Shown: positions 1-9,703, numbered from the stretch's first letter. The stretch is 64,000 bases of DNA from Vulcanimicrobiota bacterium (GCA_003140215.1 PLJL01000004.1:1333762-1397761), one strand, 5' to 3'. Program-made: numbers and translations. The notes: generated by a model from the letters alone, not told the origin.

Positions 1-1059
1 CGGGCCTTTGTCGTCGCCGTCGATCTGCAAGATCCGCAGCGCCCGCTCGCGCCCGAGCTGGCCGAGTTCGTCGCGCTCGCCAAAGCGGCCGGTGCAATCG
101 TGGTCGGCGAAATCGTGCAGAAGCTGGCGCGCGTCGATCCTGCGACGTTGATCGGCAGCGGTAAGGCGCTCGAAGTAGCCGAGCGTGCGCAGGAACTGCG
201 GGCCGACGTGCTGTTCGTGTTCAACGATCTGCGCCCGCGCCAGCGCAACAACCTCGAAAAGGTGATCCCGCTTCCGATCGTCGACCGCACGATGCTCATC
301 CTCGACATCTTCGCTCAGCACGCGCGGTCGCGCGAAGGCCAGCTGCAGGTCGAGCTCGCGCAGCTGCGCTACCGGCAGTCGAACCTCATCGGCGCGGGCG
401 AGGCGCTGTCGCGCTTGGGCGGCGGCGTCGGTACGCGCGGCCCCGGCGAGACCAAGCTGGAAGTCGACCGTCGCAAGATCCAGCAGCGCGTCTCGTTGCT
501 GCAGGCGCAGCTCGAAACCGTTCGCAAACAGCGCGAAACACGGCGCGCGGGCCGCAACCGCGACCCGTTCGTTGCACTCGTCGGCTACACCAACGTCGGC
601 AAGTCGTCGTTGCTCAACCGGCTGGCGGGCTCGGGCCAAGGGGAGGGCGCGTTCGTCGCCGACCAGCCGTTCGCGACGCTCGACCCGACGCTGCGCCGCG
701 CCTACGTCGCGCCGGGCGTGAACGTGCGGCTCGCCGATACCGTCGGGTTCATCACGGCGCTCCCGCAGGAGCTGATGAACGCGTTCCGCGCGACCCTCGA
801 AGAGCTCGACGCCGCCGACCTGCTGCTGCACGTCCACGACGCGGCGAATCCGGACTGGCCGCGTCAGAAGGCCTCCGTGGAAACGATCCTGGGGGAGCTC
901 AAGCTGGGCGAGAAGCCCACCATCGAGGTGTTCAACAAAGTCGACCGCCTCGACGCCGGTGCCCGGGCCGTGCTGGCGCCCGACGGGATCGAGGTCAGCG
1001 CGCGCAACGGCGACGGGATCGACGCGCTGCGAGCGGCGATCGCGAAGCGTTTGGAATGA
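1..1059 (+). CDS. hflX: GTPase HflX, 5' end missing
   Basis: Ribosome-associated GTPase of the HflX family (TRAFAC class), which in other bacteria splits or rescues stalled 70S ribosomes. The reading frame is open from base 1, so the true start lies outside the window; 352 residues are visible against about 420 in typical family members. The N-terminal HflX domain is followed by a glutamine/arginine-rich helical linker (bases ~430-550) and then the G domain: P-loop GYTNVGKSS near base 583, the switch motif DTVGF near base 735, and NKVD near base 934. The stop overlaps the start of the following protease lipoprotein by four bases (ATGA), so the two are probably co-translated. Identity is secure from the G motifs and the linker. 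Confidence 0.95.
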   Translation, partial: RAFVVAVDLQDPQRPLAPELAEFVALAKAAGAIVVGEIVQKLARVDPATLIGSGKALEVAERAQELRADVLFVFNDLRPRQRNNLEKVIPLPIVDRTMLILDIFAQHARSREGQLQVELAQLRYRQSNLIGAGEALSRLGGGVGTRGPGETKLEVDRRKIQQRVSLLQAQLETVRKQRETRRAGRNRDPFVALVGYTNVGKSSLLNRLAGSGQGEGAFVADQPFATLDPTLRRAYVAPGVNVRLADTVGFITALPQELMNAFRATLEELDAADLLLHVHDAANPDWPRQKASVETILGELKLGEKPTIEVFNKVDRLDAGARAVLAPDGIEVSARNGDGIDALRAAIAKRLE

Positions 1060-1781
1060 AGTACTTCCTCACCGCGCTCGCCGTGGGCGCCGTGCTCGCG
1101 GGTTGCAGCGGACGCGCCGATCGCGCTGCGGGGCCGCCGCGCGACCGCTACGTCGTCGCCTACGAAGAGCTGCACCCGTCGGTCGTGTTCTTCACCATGA
1201 AGATTCCCGCCCAGGATCCCAAGCGGAAGGGCGAGTGGGACGATGCCTACGGGAGCGGGGTCGTGGTCGAGAGCGGAGCCTGGGGCTCGCGCATCCTCAC
1301 CGACGCACACGTGGTCGAGGGTGCGCGCAATCTCGTCGCGACGATCGGCGACGGACCGCATGCGCCGGCGCGCGTCGTCGCGCGAACCGGGCAGAACGAA
1401 GACCTCGCGATCGTCGACGTGCGGCTCAAGAATCAAAAGGCGGCGCGGCTCGGGAGCACGGCGTACCTCCGTCCCGGCACCGCGATCGGCGTGCTGGGGT
1501 ACCCGATCCCCGACGCGTTCGACGACGAGCACCTCGGCCGCACCGTCTCGTTGTACAGCGGCCGCGTCGCGAGCCTGCGTCCGGGAGCGCTCGAGATCGA
1601 CGTCCCGATCATCCCGGGCGAGAGCGGTGGCCCGGTCTTCGACGTGAACACCGGCGACGTCATCGGCATCGCGGAGTCGCGTTTCGAAGAGGAACGCGCG
1701 ATCGGCTTCGCCACCCCGATCGACGCCGCGACGCGGTTTCTCGCCGCGCACCCGCGCACGGAAGCCGCATCGCGCCGCTGA
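1056..1781 (+). CDS. trypsin-like serine protease lipoprotein
   Basis: A 241-residue secreted protease with a lipoprotein signal (lipobox LAGC, Cys17), so probably anchored on the periplasmic face of a membrane. The chymotrypsin/HtrA-like fold is shown by a complete catalytic triad: His85 in LTDAHVVEG, Asp116 in NEDLAIVDV and Ser190 in GESGGPVFD. There is no PDZ domain, so it is a minimal protease domain rather than a full DegP/HtrA. The ATG overlaps the hflX stop (ATGA). The substrate is unknown; a role in envelope quality control is inference from the fold and location. Confidence 0.88.
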   Translation: MKYFLTALAVGAVLAGCSGRADRAAGPPRDRYVVAYEELHPSVVFFTMKIPAQDPKRKGEWDDAYGSGVVVESGAWGSRILTDAHVVEGARNLVATIGDGPHAPARVVARTGQNEDLAIVDVRLKNQKAARLGSTAYLRPGTAIGVLGYPIPDAFDDEHLGRTVSLYSGRVASLRPGALEIDVPIIPGESGGPVFDVNTGDVIGIAESRFEEERAIGFATPIDAATRFLAAHPRTEAASRR

Positions 1782-1810
1782 GCCGGTGACGTGGAAGGAG
1801 CGCTGTTACG

Positions 1811-2893
1811 TCAGCGCGGCGCGCCGACGTTGACGTGGGCGCGGATGCGCGAGCGGTCGCCGATCCAGCGCGCCGGCGGGATCCGCCACCAGCGCGCCAT
1901 CGTGTCGAGTTGCGTCGCGTAGCCGGCGCGCTTCTGGGCGAACGCGGGCCACGCGTCTTCGAGCGGATGGAGCGGTGCGCCCAGCTCGCCTAACGTCCGG
2001 TACGCGGTGGCGAACTCGTCGAACTCGACCCCCGCGGCGTCGCCGGCCGGGAGCCTGAAGAAGCCGGTGAAATCGCGCACCAGATGCGAGCCCAAGCGCA
2101 GGGTGATCTCGGCCTGGCCGCGGTGGTCGGCGTCGAGCGTGGTGATGAGCAGCGTGGAGGCGTCCAGCAGTGCGCCCAGCGTTCCGACCCACGACTCGTC
2201 GTCGTGGCTGGACCGAAAATAGGTCAGCACCGGATAGGCGAGGTGCGTCTCCATCACCTCGGCGATCCACTGCTGCGCTTCGCGCAAGATCGGCCCAAGG
2301 TCGCTCATGAGGCCGAGCTTCACGTGCCGAATGACGAACTCCAGGCCGCTGGGCGGCGCGCCGGTGCGCTCCGAGATCGTCACGACGAAGGCTTCGCGCT
2401 TCTGGAACGCCGCGAACGTCTGGAACAGGAAGGTCGCGACGATCGCGATGGTCGCCAGCCCGCCGCCGGCGGCGACGAGCGCGAGCAGACGCGTGTACCA
2501 GTGCAGCGGTACGATGTCGCCGTAGCCGATCGTCATCAGCGAGGTTCCGGCAAAGTAGATCGCCCCGCCCAGATGCGGCTCGGGCTGGAGCCCGGCGCGC
2601 AGCGCCCAGAAGATCAGCCCGTAGCCCACGATCTGCGAGAACACCCAATAGGCGAGCAGCGTCATCATGAAGGTCGGCGCGAAGATCGCGAGCGTGTCTT
2701 CGCGGCGCTCTTGATCGGCGATGCGCATCGCGCCGTCGCGCCAGAGCCGCCAACCCAGGCGCACCATGAGTACGCTGGGCCGAAAACGCCCGCCGACCGA
2801 GCGCGGGACGACCACCGACTGGAACAGGTCGGCCAGCGACCAGACCACCAGCGCCGCGCCGGCGAGCGCGGCTAGCACATCGAGCAGGATCAT
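1811..2893 (-). CDS. two-TM potassium channel protein
   Basis: A 360-residue membrane protein of the ion-channel (Ion_trans_2) type. A leading hydrophobic segment (residues ~1-22) is followed by TM helices at ~75-98 and ~135-160 that flank a pore loop with the selectivity filter TIGYGD (residues 121-126), the hallmark of K+ selectivity. The C-terminal ~200 residues are soluble and without a recognisable RCK/TrkA nucleotide-binding motif, so the gating input is unknown. A longer frame runs upstream to 2992, but it would overlap the neighbouring lipoprotein gene. The ATG at 2893, which starts directly with the hydrophobic segment [10 protein letters not shown], is the sensible start. Confidence 0.85.
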   Translation of the reverse strand: MILLDVLAALAGAALVVWSLADLFQSVVVPRSVGGRFRPSVLMVRLGWRLWRDGAMRIADQERREDTLAIFAPTFMMTLLAYWVFSQIVGYGLIFWALRAGLQPEPHLGGAIYFAGTSLMTIGYGDIVPLHWYTRLLALVAAGGGLATIAIVATFLFQTFAAFQKREAFVVTISERTGAPPSGLEFVIRHVKLGLMSDLGPILREAQQWIAEVMETHLAYPVLTYFRSSHDDESWVGTLGALLDASTLLITTLDADHRGQAEITLRLGSHLVRDFTGFFRLPAGDAAGVEFDEFATAYRTLGELGAPLHPLEDAWPAFAQKRAGYATQLDTMARWWRIPPARWIGDRSRIRAHVNVGAPR

Positions 2894-2939
2894 CGAGATT
2901 GTGGACCCGCGCGGACCGCCGGCGGTTGGCCCGCTCCGG

Positions 2940-3287
2940 CTAGAGTCCCGTGGTCGACTGCAGGCCGATGACGCCGAGGTTGATCGGGTCACCCTTGCGC
3001 ACCACCACCGGCGCCGAGTAGGTGTTGAACCCCGGCGAGCTGATGGAGATCGTCTGCGTCCCGGTCGGCACGTTGTTCAGGGTGAACATCCCCTTGTCGG
3101 ACGGGGAGAGCCGGTTGACCTGGAGGCCGATCTGGATCGTCGCCGTGTTGACCGGCTCGGTCGGATGGGCAGCGTCGACGACCGTGCCCACGATCGTGTT
3201 GGTGTCGGTCACCCCTTGCCCGTTGGGGTTGGGCGCGCAGGCCGCCAGCAGCGCAAACAGCGCCAGGACGGAGGCACGCCGGGTCAC
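2940..3287 (-). CDS. small lipoprotein with carboxypeptidase-regulatory-like fold
   Basis: A 115-residue predicted lipoprotein (signal peptide with lipobox LAAC, Cys16). The mature part resembles a single carboxypeptidase-regulatory-like or PEGA-type beta sandwich: it begins IVGTVVDAA, has the turn [10 protein letters not shown] and ends in short beta strands. Such domains are usually structural or binding modules at the cell surface. It is divergent from nuoA with only 22 bp between the two starts, so the nuoA promoter must lie within this gene or in those 22 bp. No enzymatic motif is visible. Confidence 0.75.
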   Translation of the reverse strand: MTRRASVLALFALLAACAPNPNGQGVTDTNTIVGTVVDAAHPTEPVNTATIQIGLQVNRLSPSDKGMFTLNNVPTGTQTISISSPGFNTYSAPVVVRKGDPINLGVIGLQSTTGL

Positions 3288-3309
3288 GTTCGTGTATATT
3301 CTCAGGTCG

Positions 3310-3663
3310 ATGTCCCCCTACGGTCCGGTCGCTATCTATCTCGCGGTTGCGTTCGCCGCCGCCCTTGGGTTCAGCATCCTGCCTGGGCTGTTCGCTCGCA
3401 AGAAGCCCAACCCGGTCAAGTCCGAAGCGTACGAGTGCGGTGTCGAACCGACCTCCGACGTCTCGGGCCGGTTTCCGGTCCGCTTCTACCTGATCGCGAT
3501 GCTGTTCGTGATCTTCGACGTCGAGGCGGCCTCGTTCTACCCCTGGGCCGTGCAGATGCACCAGCTGCGCCTCTTCGGCCTGGCCGAGATGCTCTCGTTC
3601 GTCATCGTGCTGGCGATTGGGTATGCCTACGTCTGGAAGCGAGGCGGTTTCGAATGGCGTTAG
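3310..3663 (+). CDS. nuoA: NADH:quinone oxidoreductase subunit A
   Basis: Membrane subunit A of complex I, 117 residues with three TM helices. The conserved loop between TM1 and TM2 is recognisable by [11 protein letters not shown], and TM2 by [18 protein letters not shown]. The ATG at 3310 is chosen because it yields the usual length; the frame extends further upstream without homology. A TATATT hexamer lies 10 bases upstream (3295-3300) and could serve as a -10, which would give a nearly leaderless message. The gene overlaps nuoB by ten bases and opens the nuoABCD block. Confidence 0.96.
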   Translation: MSPYGPVAIYLAVAFAAALGFSILPGLFARKKPNPVKSEAYECGVEPTSDVSGRFPVRFYLIAMLFVIFDVEAASFYPWAVQMHQLRLFGLAEMLSFVIVLAIGYAYVWKRGGFEWR

Positions 3664-4136
3664 GCAGCGGCGGCGACTTCATGCTCACCACGGTCGACTC
3701 GGTCGCCCGCTGGGCCCAGTCGTCGAGCGTGTGGCCCCTCACCATGGGCCTGGCCTGTTGCGCGATCGAGATGATGACCGCGACGGCCCCCGAGTACGAC
3801 ATGGCCCGCTTCGGCTCCGAAGTCTTTCGGGCCTCACCGCGCCAGGCCGACCTCATGATCGTCTCGGGGCGCGTCGCGCGCAAGATGGGGCCGATCGTGA
3901 AGCGCCTCTACGACCAGATGGCCGATCCCAAGTGGGTCATCTCGATGGGTGCCTGCGCGTCGAGCGGCGGCGTGTTCGACAACTACGCGATCGTGCAGGG
4001 CGTCGACACCATCATCCCGGTGGACGTCTACGTTCCGGGCTGCCCGCCGACGCCCGACGGTCTGCTCTACGCGGTGAACCTCATCCAGCAGCAGATCAAA
4101 CAAGGCGGCCGGGGCGGAATCCTCGCGCGAGCATAA
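3654..4136 (+). CDS. nuoB: NADH:quinone oxidoreductase subunit B
   Basis: Peripheral subunit B, 160 residues, carrying the terminal N2 [4Fe-4S] cluster that passes electrons to quinone. The four cluster cysteines are visible: the tandem pair in [10 protein letters not shown], one in GACASSGG and one in [10 protein letters not shown]. The [10 protein letters not shown] segment is typical of the family. The start at 3654 overlaps the nuoA end and gives a short N-terminus; an internal ATG at 3681 is an alternative. The stop overlaps the nuoC start (TAATG). Confidence 0.97.
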   Translation: MALGSGGDFMLTTVDSVARWAQSSSVWPLTMGLACCAIEMMTATAPEYDMARFGSEVFRASPRQADLMIVSGRVARKMGPIVKRLYDQMADPKWVISMGACASSGGVFDNYAIVQGVDTIIPVDVYVPGCPPTPDGLLYAVNLIQQQIKQGGRGGILARA

Positions 4137-4762
4137 TGCCAAGCACGCAGACTCCGCCGGTCGGGACGACCGCACTCGACCCGACCGCGGTTCGGCCCGA
4201 CATCGCCGACGCGCGCGTCGTGCGCGTGACGCCGGCGGAGCTGCGCGCGACCCTCGACGGCCTACGCGCCGGCGGGTTCGCGATGTTGCTCGACATCGGC
4301 GGCGTCGACTATCTCGGCCGCGAGCCGGCGCGCTTCGACGTCGTCTACCATCTCTTGCGGCTGGCCGCGCAAAACGCGACCGTCGCCGAAGTCGGCACGC
4401 CGGAGCGCGTGCGGGTGCTGTGTGCCGTGCGCGAAGACGCGGCGGTCGTGCCGACGATCACCGACCTGTGGCCCAGCGCGGACTGGGCCGAACGCGAGAT
4501 CTTCGACCTCTACGGCATCCGCTTCGACGGCCACCCCGACTTGCGGCGCATCCAAATGCCCGACGATTGGGAAGGCCATCCGTTGCGCAAGGACTACCCG
4601 TTGCGCGGGCCGGCGCGCGAACGCACCCCACGCCCGTCGTTCGCGCTCAAGTCGAACGTCGCTGCGGGCACACCGGCCTCGGGCAAGACCGCCGCGGCGC
4701 TGCAGAAGCAGATCGCGCAGGCACGCGGCGGCTCGAACCAGCCCAAGGACGGCACCCCGTGA
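4136..4762 (+). CDS. nuoC: NADH:quinone oxidoreductase subunit C (30 kDa)
   Basis: Peripheral arm subunit C, 208 residues, separate from NuoD rather than fused as in some enterobacteria. The family signature is present: WPSADWAEREIFDLYGIRFDG, followed by DWEGHPLRKDYPL. The last ~45 residues after the signature are an Ala/Lys-rich tail without conserved features. The ATG overlaps the nuoB stop by one base, and the stop overlaps the GTG of nuoD (GTGA). Confidence 0.95.
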   Translation: MPSTQTPPVGTTALDPTAVRPDIADARVVRVTPAELRATLDGLRAGGFAMLLDIGGVDYLGREPARFDVVYHLLRLAAQNATVAEVGTPERVRVLCAVREDAAVVPTITDLWPSADWAEREIFDLYGIRFDGHPDLRRIQMPDDWEGHPLRKDYPLRGPARERTPRPSFALKSNVAAGTPASGKTAAALQKQIAQARGGSNQPKDGTP

Positions 4763-5991
4763 CGACCCCGGACGTCATGCCCGACGCAGCATACTCGGTC
4801 GACGTCATCGAGCGTACCGACAATCGGATGGTGCTGTCGCTGGGACCGCAACACCCGTCGACCCACGGCGTGCTGCAGGTCGTCACCGAGATCGAAGGCG
4901 AGATCATCACCAAGGCGTCGCCCGAGATCGGCTACTTGCACACCGGGATCGAGAAGAGCGCCGAGAACCTGTTCTGGTCGCAGGCATCCACCGTGATCGA
5001 GCGGATGGACTACCTGTCGCCGCTCACCAATGCCCTGTGCTATTACCTGGCGGTCGAGAAGCTGCTCGGCATCGACGCGGCGATCCCACGGCGCGCGAAC
5101 CAGGTTCGCGTCCTGTTCAGCGAGCTGTCGCGGATCGCTTCGCACTGCGTGTGGCTGGGCACCGGCGGGATCGACATCGGCGCGCTCACCCCGTTTTTCT
5201 ATTGCTTCGACATGCGCGAGCGCATCTTGGATCTGTTCGAGATGTCGGGCGGTGCGCGCATGCACCCCAACTACATCCGCGTCGGCGGCCTACGCGACGA
5301 TCTGCCTGAAGGCTTCCTGGGCAAGCTCGACGGCGTGATCGCGACGTACGAGCCGCGGATGCGTGACCTGCGCGGGCTGCTGCAGAAGAACCCGATCTTC
5401 CAGGACCGGACGATCGACATCGGCATCATCGACACCGCCGACGCGGTCGCGTGGGGGCTCACCGGCCCGGTGCTGCGTGCCAGCGGGATCGCGTACGACG
5501 TGCGCAAGGCGTTTCCGTACAGCGGCTACGACGAGTACGAGTTCGACGTGCCGACGCGCACCGAGGGCGACGCCTACGCACGCTTCTTGGTGCGCCTGGA
5601 CGAGATGGACGAAGCGATGCGGATCGTGCGCCAAGTGCGCCGCAGACTCGACGAGCCCGGTCCGGTGCAAATCCCCGATACCAAGTTCGTGCCGCCCCCC
5701 AAAGAGACGATCGCGCTGTCGATGGAGGCGCTGATCCATCACTTCAAGCTGGTGTCGGAATCGTTTCGCGTGCCGCCCGGCGACGTCTATCAAGCCGTCG
5801 AGGGACCGCGCGGCGAGCTCGGGTACTACGTCGTCTCCAACGGCGACAACCGGCCCTGGCGGGTGCGCACGCGGCCGCCCTCGATGTACAACTTACAGGT
5901 GCTCAAGAAGCTCGCGGTCGGCGAGCTGATCGCCGACATGGTGGTCTGCATCGGCTCGCTGGACCCCGTCTTCGGCGAAGTCGACCGCTAA
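4759..5991 (+). CDS. nuoD: NADH:quinone oxidoreductase subunit D (49 kDa)
   Basis: Quinone-site subunit D, 410 residues. The diagnostic segments are GPQHPSTHGVL near the N-terminus, EIGYLHTGIEK, ERMDYLSPL and the C-terminal RPPSMYNLQ and VVCIGSLDPVFGEVDR. I chose the GTG at 4759 because AAGGA at 4745-4749 lies nine bases ahead and the GTG overlaps the nuoC stop; an in-frame ATG at 4777 is the alternative. The operon stops abruptly here: the next gene on this strand with a nuo function (nuoE) is 5.4 kb downstream. Confidence 0.97.
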   Translation: MTTPDVMPDAAYSVDVIERTDNRMVLSLGPQHPSTHGVLQVVTEIEGEIITKASPEIGYLHTGIEKSAENLFWSQASTVIERMDYLSPLTNALCYYLAVEKLLGIDAAIPRRANQVRVLFSELSRIASHCVWLGTGGIDIGALTPFFYCFDMRERILDLFEMSGGARMHPNYIRVGGLRDDLPEGFLGKLDGVIATYEPRMRDLRGLLQKNPIFQDRTIDIGIIDTADAVAWGLTGPVLRASGIAYDVRKAFPYSGYDEYEFDVPTRTEGDAYARFLVRLDEMDEAMRIVRQVRRRLDEPGPVQIPDTKFVPPPKETIALSMEALIHHFKLVSESFRVPPGDVYQAVEGPRGELGYYVVSNGDNRPWRVRTRPPSMYNLQVLKKLAVGELIADMVVCIGSLDPVFGEVDR

Positions 5992-5997
5992 CGCCGC

Positions 5998-6298
5998 TTA
6001 GTCCCGGGCGCCCAGGGTGAAGCGTTCCACGAGGCTCTGGAGCGTCTCGGCTTGGGTCCGAACGTGTCGTGCCGTCACCGCGATCTGGTTCGTTTGCGCG
6101 GCTAACTCGGGACGTGTTGGCGATGACGTGCGTGTAGGTCGTGACGCCGGCGGCGGCGGCGTAGTCGATGGTCGTCTCGAGCGCGTTGGCCGAGTTCCAC
6201 CAGCCCGTGGTCTGCCACAGCCCCTTGACGTCGTCATAGAAACCCGCCAGCGTCGCTAGCGCCGCGTCGGCCCGACTACGATACTTTCCAACTGCCAC
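5998..6298 (-). pseudogene. chimeric remnant: GH76 N-terminus joined to a chemoreceptor tail
   Basis: Two unrelated fragments are joined out of frame. From 6298 downward, about 65 codons read as the N-terminus of a glycoside hydrolase family 76 (alpha-1,6-mannanase-like) protein, recognisable by GLWQTTGWWNSANALETTID. At about 6105 the similarity shifts by one frame. The rest, ending in LVERFTLGARD and TAA at 5998, looks like the extreme C-terminus of a methyl-accepting chemotaxis protein (QTNQIAV..., then LVxRF before the end). Neither protein could function at this size. The best reading is a deletion junction that fused two decayed genes in the gap after nuoD. Confidence 0.65.
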
Positions 6299-6335
6299 CG
6301 CACGTCCTCACCCGCGAGACCGTTCGACCGGTCCG

Positions 6336-6878
6336 CTATTTGATGGTGTCGGCTCCGGCCTTGCAGACCGTCGCATCCTGGTCACCGGTGCCGCCGCTGC
6401 AGCCGACCGCGCCGATGATCTTACCGGCCTCGATCAGCGGAAAACCACCCGGCGACGCGACGAGTCCAGGGTCGAGCGTGTGCACGTATTCATGACCCGT
6501 CTCGAACGCGTTGTAGAAGGCGCGGCTCTCGCGGCGGAAGCGCGCAGCCGTCCGCGCCTTACCTTGCGAGATCGAGATCGATCCGAACTGGGTGCCGTCC
6601 ATCCGGTAGAAGTAGACGAGCTCGCCCGACACGTCGACCACCGTGATCGCAAACCTCCAGGTGGGATGCTTGCCGGCCTCGGCCAGCACGGCGGCGACCA
6701 CCTTCGCGGCGCGATCCGCGGTGATCGACGTCCCGTAGGGCGTAGCGAAGGGCATCTGTTCGGGCGTTCCGCCCGACGGCGGCTGGGTCGGGGCCGGCGC
6801 GGGAGCGGTCTGCGCGAGCGCCTGAGCGCCGAGCAGCATCGCAGCACCAAACATCAAGGACGTCGTCAACAAGCGCAT
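6336..6878 (-). CDS. secreted GlcG/HbpS-family (DUF336) protein
   Basis: A 180-residue exported protein: signal peptide ending near ALAQT, a Pro/Ala-rich linker to residue ~40, then a GlcG/HbpS-like domain. Family features are VVDVSGELVYFYRMDG, the KARTAA segment, and GGFPLIEAGKIIGAVGCSGG near the C-terminus. Members bind haem or small ligands in the periplasm or outside the cell; the exact ligand cannot be read from sequence. A good ribosome site (GGAGGT) precedes the ATG. It stands alone, 58 bases after the TPR gene on the same strand. Confidence 0.85.
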   Translation of the reverse strand: MRLLTTSLMFGAAMLLGAQALAQTAPAPAPTQPPSGGTPEQMPFATPYGTSITADRAAKVVAAVLAEAGKHPTWRFAITVVDVSGELVYFYRMDGTQFGSISISQGKARTAARFRRESRAFYNAFETGHEYVHTLDPGLVASPGGFPLIEAGKIIGAVGCSGGTGDQDATVCKAGADTIK

Positions 6879-6936
6879 CGGTAACCTCCGGAGCCAGGAC
6901 TTCCAGGGCTAGCTTGCTTCGCCTGCAGGCCGTTCT

Positions 6937-8265
6937 TCAACGTTGCGGAGCGGTCGTCGCCAAACGTTCGAGCCGCGCGCGGGCGTCGGCGGCGCCGTCG
7001 GGGTGGAACTGCGGGTTGAGCGCGAGCGCGAGTTGCAATCGCCGCACGGCATCGGCGCGGTCGCCGGTCTCCATGGCGATCACGCCGGCGTGGTACTGCA
7101 AGCGCGCGTCTTGCGTGTTACGCCGCACCGCCTTGCGCGCGGCGCTGCGCGCGTCGTCCCAGCGGCCGTCGCGCGCGAGCGCCCACGCCAACGTGTCCTC
7201 GGCGAACACGTCGTCGCGGGCGGCGACGTCGCGGCGCGCGATCGCGACGGTCTCGTCGGGCCGCTCGTGGTGATCGGCGAAGTAGAGCGCCAAAGCCCGG
7301 TCGGCCGGCGCACCGGCTGTGCCGATGCGCGCGATCGCCGCGATGAGATCGTCGGTCGATCGCGCCGCCGCCTCGTCGCCCAATGCGCGTTGCGCGTCGG
7401 CTTTGTAGCCCAGCGTCTCGGGGAGCGGGACCACGTCGGCGGCCCGCGTCGCGGCTTCGAGCGCGGCGGGCCATCGGCGTTCGCCCCAATACATGCGGGC
7501 CAGCCCGTTTTGTGCACGCGAATAGTTCGGCAGGATCGCGAGCGCCTCGCGAAAGCGGCGCTCGGCAGTCGTGCCGTCGCCCGACGTCCAGGCCAGCTCG
7601 CCGGACCGGAAGTGATACCACGCCCGCGTCTCAGCCGGGCTGTCGATGATGCTGTCGGTCTGCGCCAGGGCGAGGTCGATCAGCTTGCGTGCCGTCGCGA
7701 CGCTGCCGCAGAGTTCGTCGTAGCGCGCCAGGGTTGGGTAGAGCCCGGCGTCGATCTCGCGCCCCGCGTGTACGGAGCGCAGCCGCCGGTCGGCCTCGTC
7801 GTAGCGCCCGAGCTCGACGAGCGTTCCCGCGACGTGCGCGACGGCATTGGTGTTGCCGGGCTCGATGCGCACGGCGCGCTCCGCGTGGCTGAGCCCGTCG
7901 CGGAAACGGTGCAGCGAGACCAGTGCCGTTGCCAGCGCTAGCTCGGCGCCGGTGTTGAAGCGAGGCTGGAGCGCGAGCGATTGCTCGGCCGCGCGTTGTG
8001 CCCGCGCCAGGTCGCCGGCGTCGCCGCGTTCGCGGAAGCGTTGCAGGTACTGCGACGCCAGCAGCCGCGTGACGATTTGATCGGGGTGTCGGCGCACGGC
8101 GTCTTCATAGAAGGCGACGAGCCGGCCGCGCTGGAGGTAGTCCGCGAGCACGGGCGCAGGCGTCGGGGTCGACGCCTGCGCCGTGCGCGTCTCGACGAAG
8201 CGTGGCCACGCGGCGAGGCCGATGACGGCCAGCGCCGCGAGGACCACCAAGGGTCGAGCGTTCAT
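6937..8265 (-). CDS. membrane-anchored TPR protein
   Basis: A 442-residue protein with an N-terminal hydrophobic segment (residues ~4-20, signal anchor or signal peptide) followed by TPR-like helical repeats over most of the length; examples are the stretches around SLALQPRFNTGAELALA and FREALAILPNYSRAQ. It starts seven bases after the stop of the DUF4331 gene on the same strand, so the two form an operon. TPR proteins are scaffolds; a partnership with the DUF4331 protein is inference from the tight spacing. Confidence 0.82.
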   Translation of the reverse strand: MNARPLVVLAALAVIGLAAWPRFVETRTAQASTPTPAPVLADYLQRGRLVAFYEDAVRRHPDQIVTRLLASQYLQRFRERGDAGDLARAQRAAEQSLALQPRFNTGAELALATALVSLHRFRDGLSHAERAVRIEPGNTNAVAHVAGTLVELGRYDEADRRLRSVHAGREIDAGLYPTLARYDELCGSVATARKLIDLALAQTDSIIDSPAETRAWYHFRSGELAWTSGDGTTAERRFREALAILPNYSRAQNGLARMYWGERRWPAALEAATRAADVVPLPETLGYKADAQRALGDEAAARSTDDLIAAIARIGTAGAPADRALALYFADHHERPDETVAIARRDVAARDDVFAEDTLAWALARDGRWDDARSAARKAVRRNTQDARLQYHAGVIAMETGDRADAVRRLQLALALNPQFHPDGAADARARLERLATTAPQR

Positions 8266-8272
8266 TCCGAAC

Positions 8273-9535
8273 CTACGTCGGTTCTCCGATGTACGGGAAG
8301 GCGTCGCTGAAGTGGTGACCGCCGGGGCCGACGTTGTCGGTCGTGAGGCACTTCGATTCCTTGCCGTCGTCGGGCGCGAGTTTGAGCGCCGAAATGGTGT
8401 TCCCGAAGATCGCGCCGAGCGAGATGTCGATGACGTTGTCGGTCAGGCCGCGCCCGCCGAACTTGCTGCCCGTCGCACCGCCGGTCTCGGTGCCGAGGTA
8501 GGCCGCCTTCACGCCGGTCTGCGACAGGTCGGCGAGCATCTCGTCGGGGGTGAGCACCGCTTTGAGAACGCCCGCGGTTTCCGCCGAACGGCCCGCGGCC
8601 GTCGTGGTGAAGCTGACGATCGCGTCGGCCAGCGCCGGGTCGTTGGTCGGGGCGCTGCGATTGGTCTTGTCGTGGTTGTCGAACGATTCGAACGCCTCTT
8701 TGACGGCCGGACGTGCCAGGCGCTCGATCTGCGCGTAGCTCGCGCCGTACGGCGACGACGGGTCCTTGACCGACGCGCTGGCCCAGACGCTGATCTTACC
8801 GGGGGCGCCGCCGGCCGGGGCCAGCATCGCGCGCGGCAGTTCGACCACCAATGAGAGGACGTTGAACTTGTTGGCGGCGAGGAAGTCCTGCGATGCGCTG
8901 GTGTCGCAGCCGCTGCCCGCGGCGAACCCGCGGAAGCTGCTCGCCGACGCCGCGGGGACGGACTTGCCGGCGCCGTGGTTGCCGAAATTGCGATCCGGAA
9001 CGATCTTGAAGAACTGGGCCAAGTCGAAGAAGAACGGATCCTCGCGCGGTCCCGCAAACACCTTGATGCCCTTCACGCTGGCGTTCTTGTCGTTGTACTT
9101 GAACGTGGCGGTGCTTGCGGTCCACGTCGACGACGTCCCGGTCTGGTTCGGCTTGGCGGGACCGTACATGGTGATCGTCTGCGAACCGTTCTGAGGGGCG
9201 CTCGCCGAGAACTGAATCACCAGGTCCTCGACCTTGTCGCCGCTGTTGTCGATCTTGAACTGATACATGACGCCGGGGTCGAAATAGGTCGATGCGCCCA
9301 TGCCGGGCGCGATGAGCGGATGCGCGTCGACCGCGAGCACGACGTTGGCGTCGTTGCGCGGCGAAGGAAAGACGTAGACGTCGGTGAGATCGGCGCCCGG
9401 ACGCGCGAGCACGGCCGGCGAATCCGCATGGTCGGACCCGATCGCCCCGCGCACGCCGTAGAGCGACCCGACCCCGGCGGCGAGCGCGACGAGCGCGGCC
9501 GCGACGAGTGAGGACCGAAGAGTCCTGGGTGACAT
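8273..9535 (-). CDS. DUF4331 family secreted protein
   Basis: A 420-residue exported protein. After a signal peptide (residues ~1-30) comes the DUF4331 hallmark: SDHADSPAV followed by DLTDVYVFPSP, then DVIDISLGAIFGN close to the C-terminus. The family's biochemical function is unknown; the Asp/His-rich N-terminal motif suggests metal binding. The ATG has a clear GGAGG ribosome site eight bases upstream. It is the first gene of the DUF4331-TPR pair and is divergent from the DUF4333-repeat gene. Confidence 0.88.
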   Translation of the reverse strand: MSPRTLRSSLVAAALVALAAGVGSLYGVRGAIGSDHADSPAVLARPGADLTDVYVFPSPRNDANVVLAVDAHPLIAPGMGASTYFDPGVMYQFKIDNSGDKVEDLVIQFSASAPQNGSQTITMYGPAKPNQTGTSSTWTASTATFKYNDKNASVKGIKVFAGPREDPFFFDLAQFFKIVPDRNFGNHGAGKSVPAASASSFRGFAAGSGCDTSASQDFLAANKFNVLSLVVELPRAMLAPAGGAPGKISVWASASVKDPSSPYGASYAQIERLARPAVKEAFESFDNHDKTNRSAPTNDPALADAIVSFTTTAAGRSAETAGVLKAVLTPDEMLADLSQTGVKAAYLGTETGGATGSKFGGRGLTDNVIDISLGAIFGNTISALKLAPDDGKESKCLTTDNVGPGGHHFSDAFPYIGEPT

Positions 9536-9703
9536 GAAAAGCCTCCGAATATGCCGGCGACCGCCCGCGGCGGCCGTCGGCGGCGAGATGCCCGAGGTAA
9601 CGGCCCGCCCCCTCTGTTGGATTGGAGGCTCGGAGAGGCGGCGCGGCCCCGGGGCGATAAGGGCCGTGTACGTTCAAGAAGCTGCAAGCCGGGTACGTTT
9701 AGG

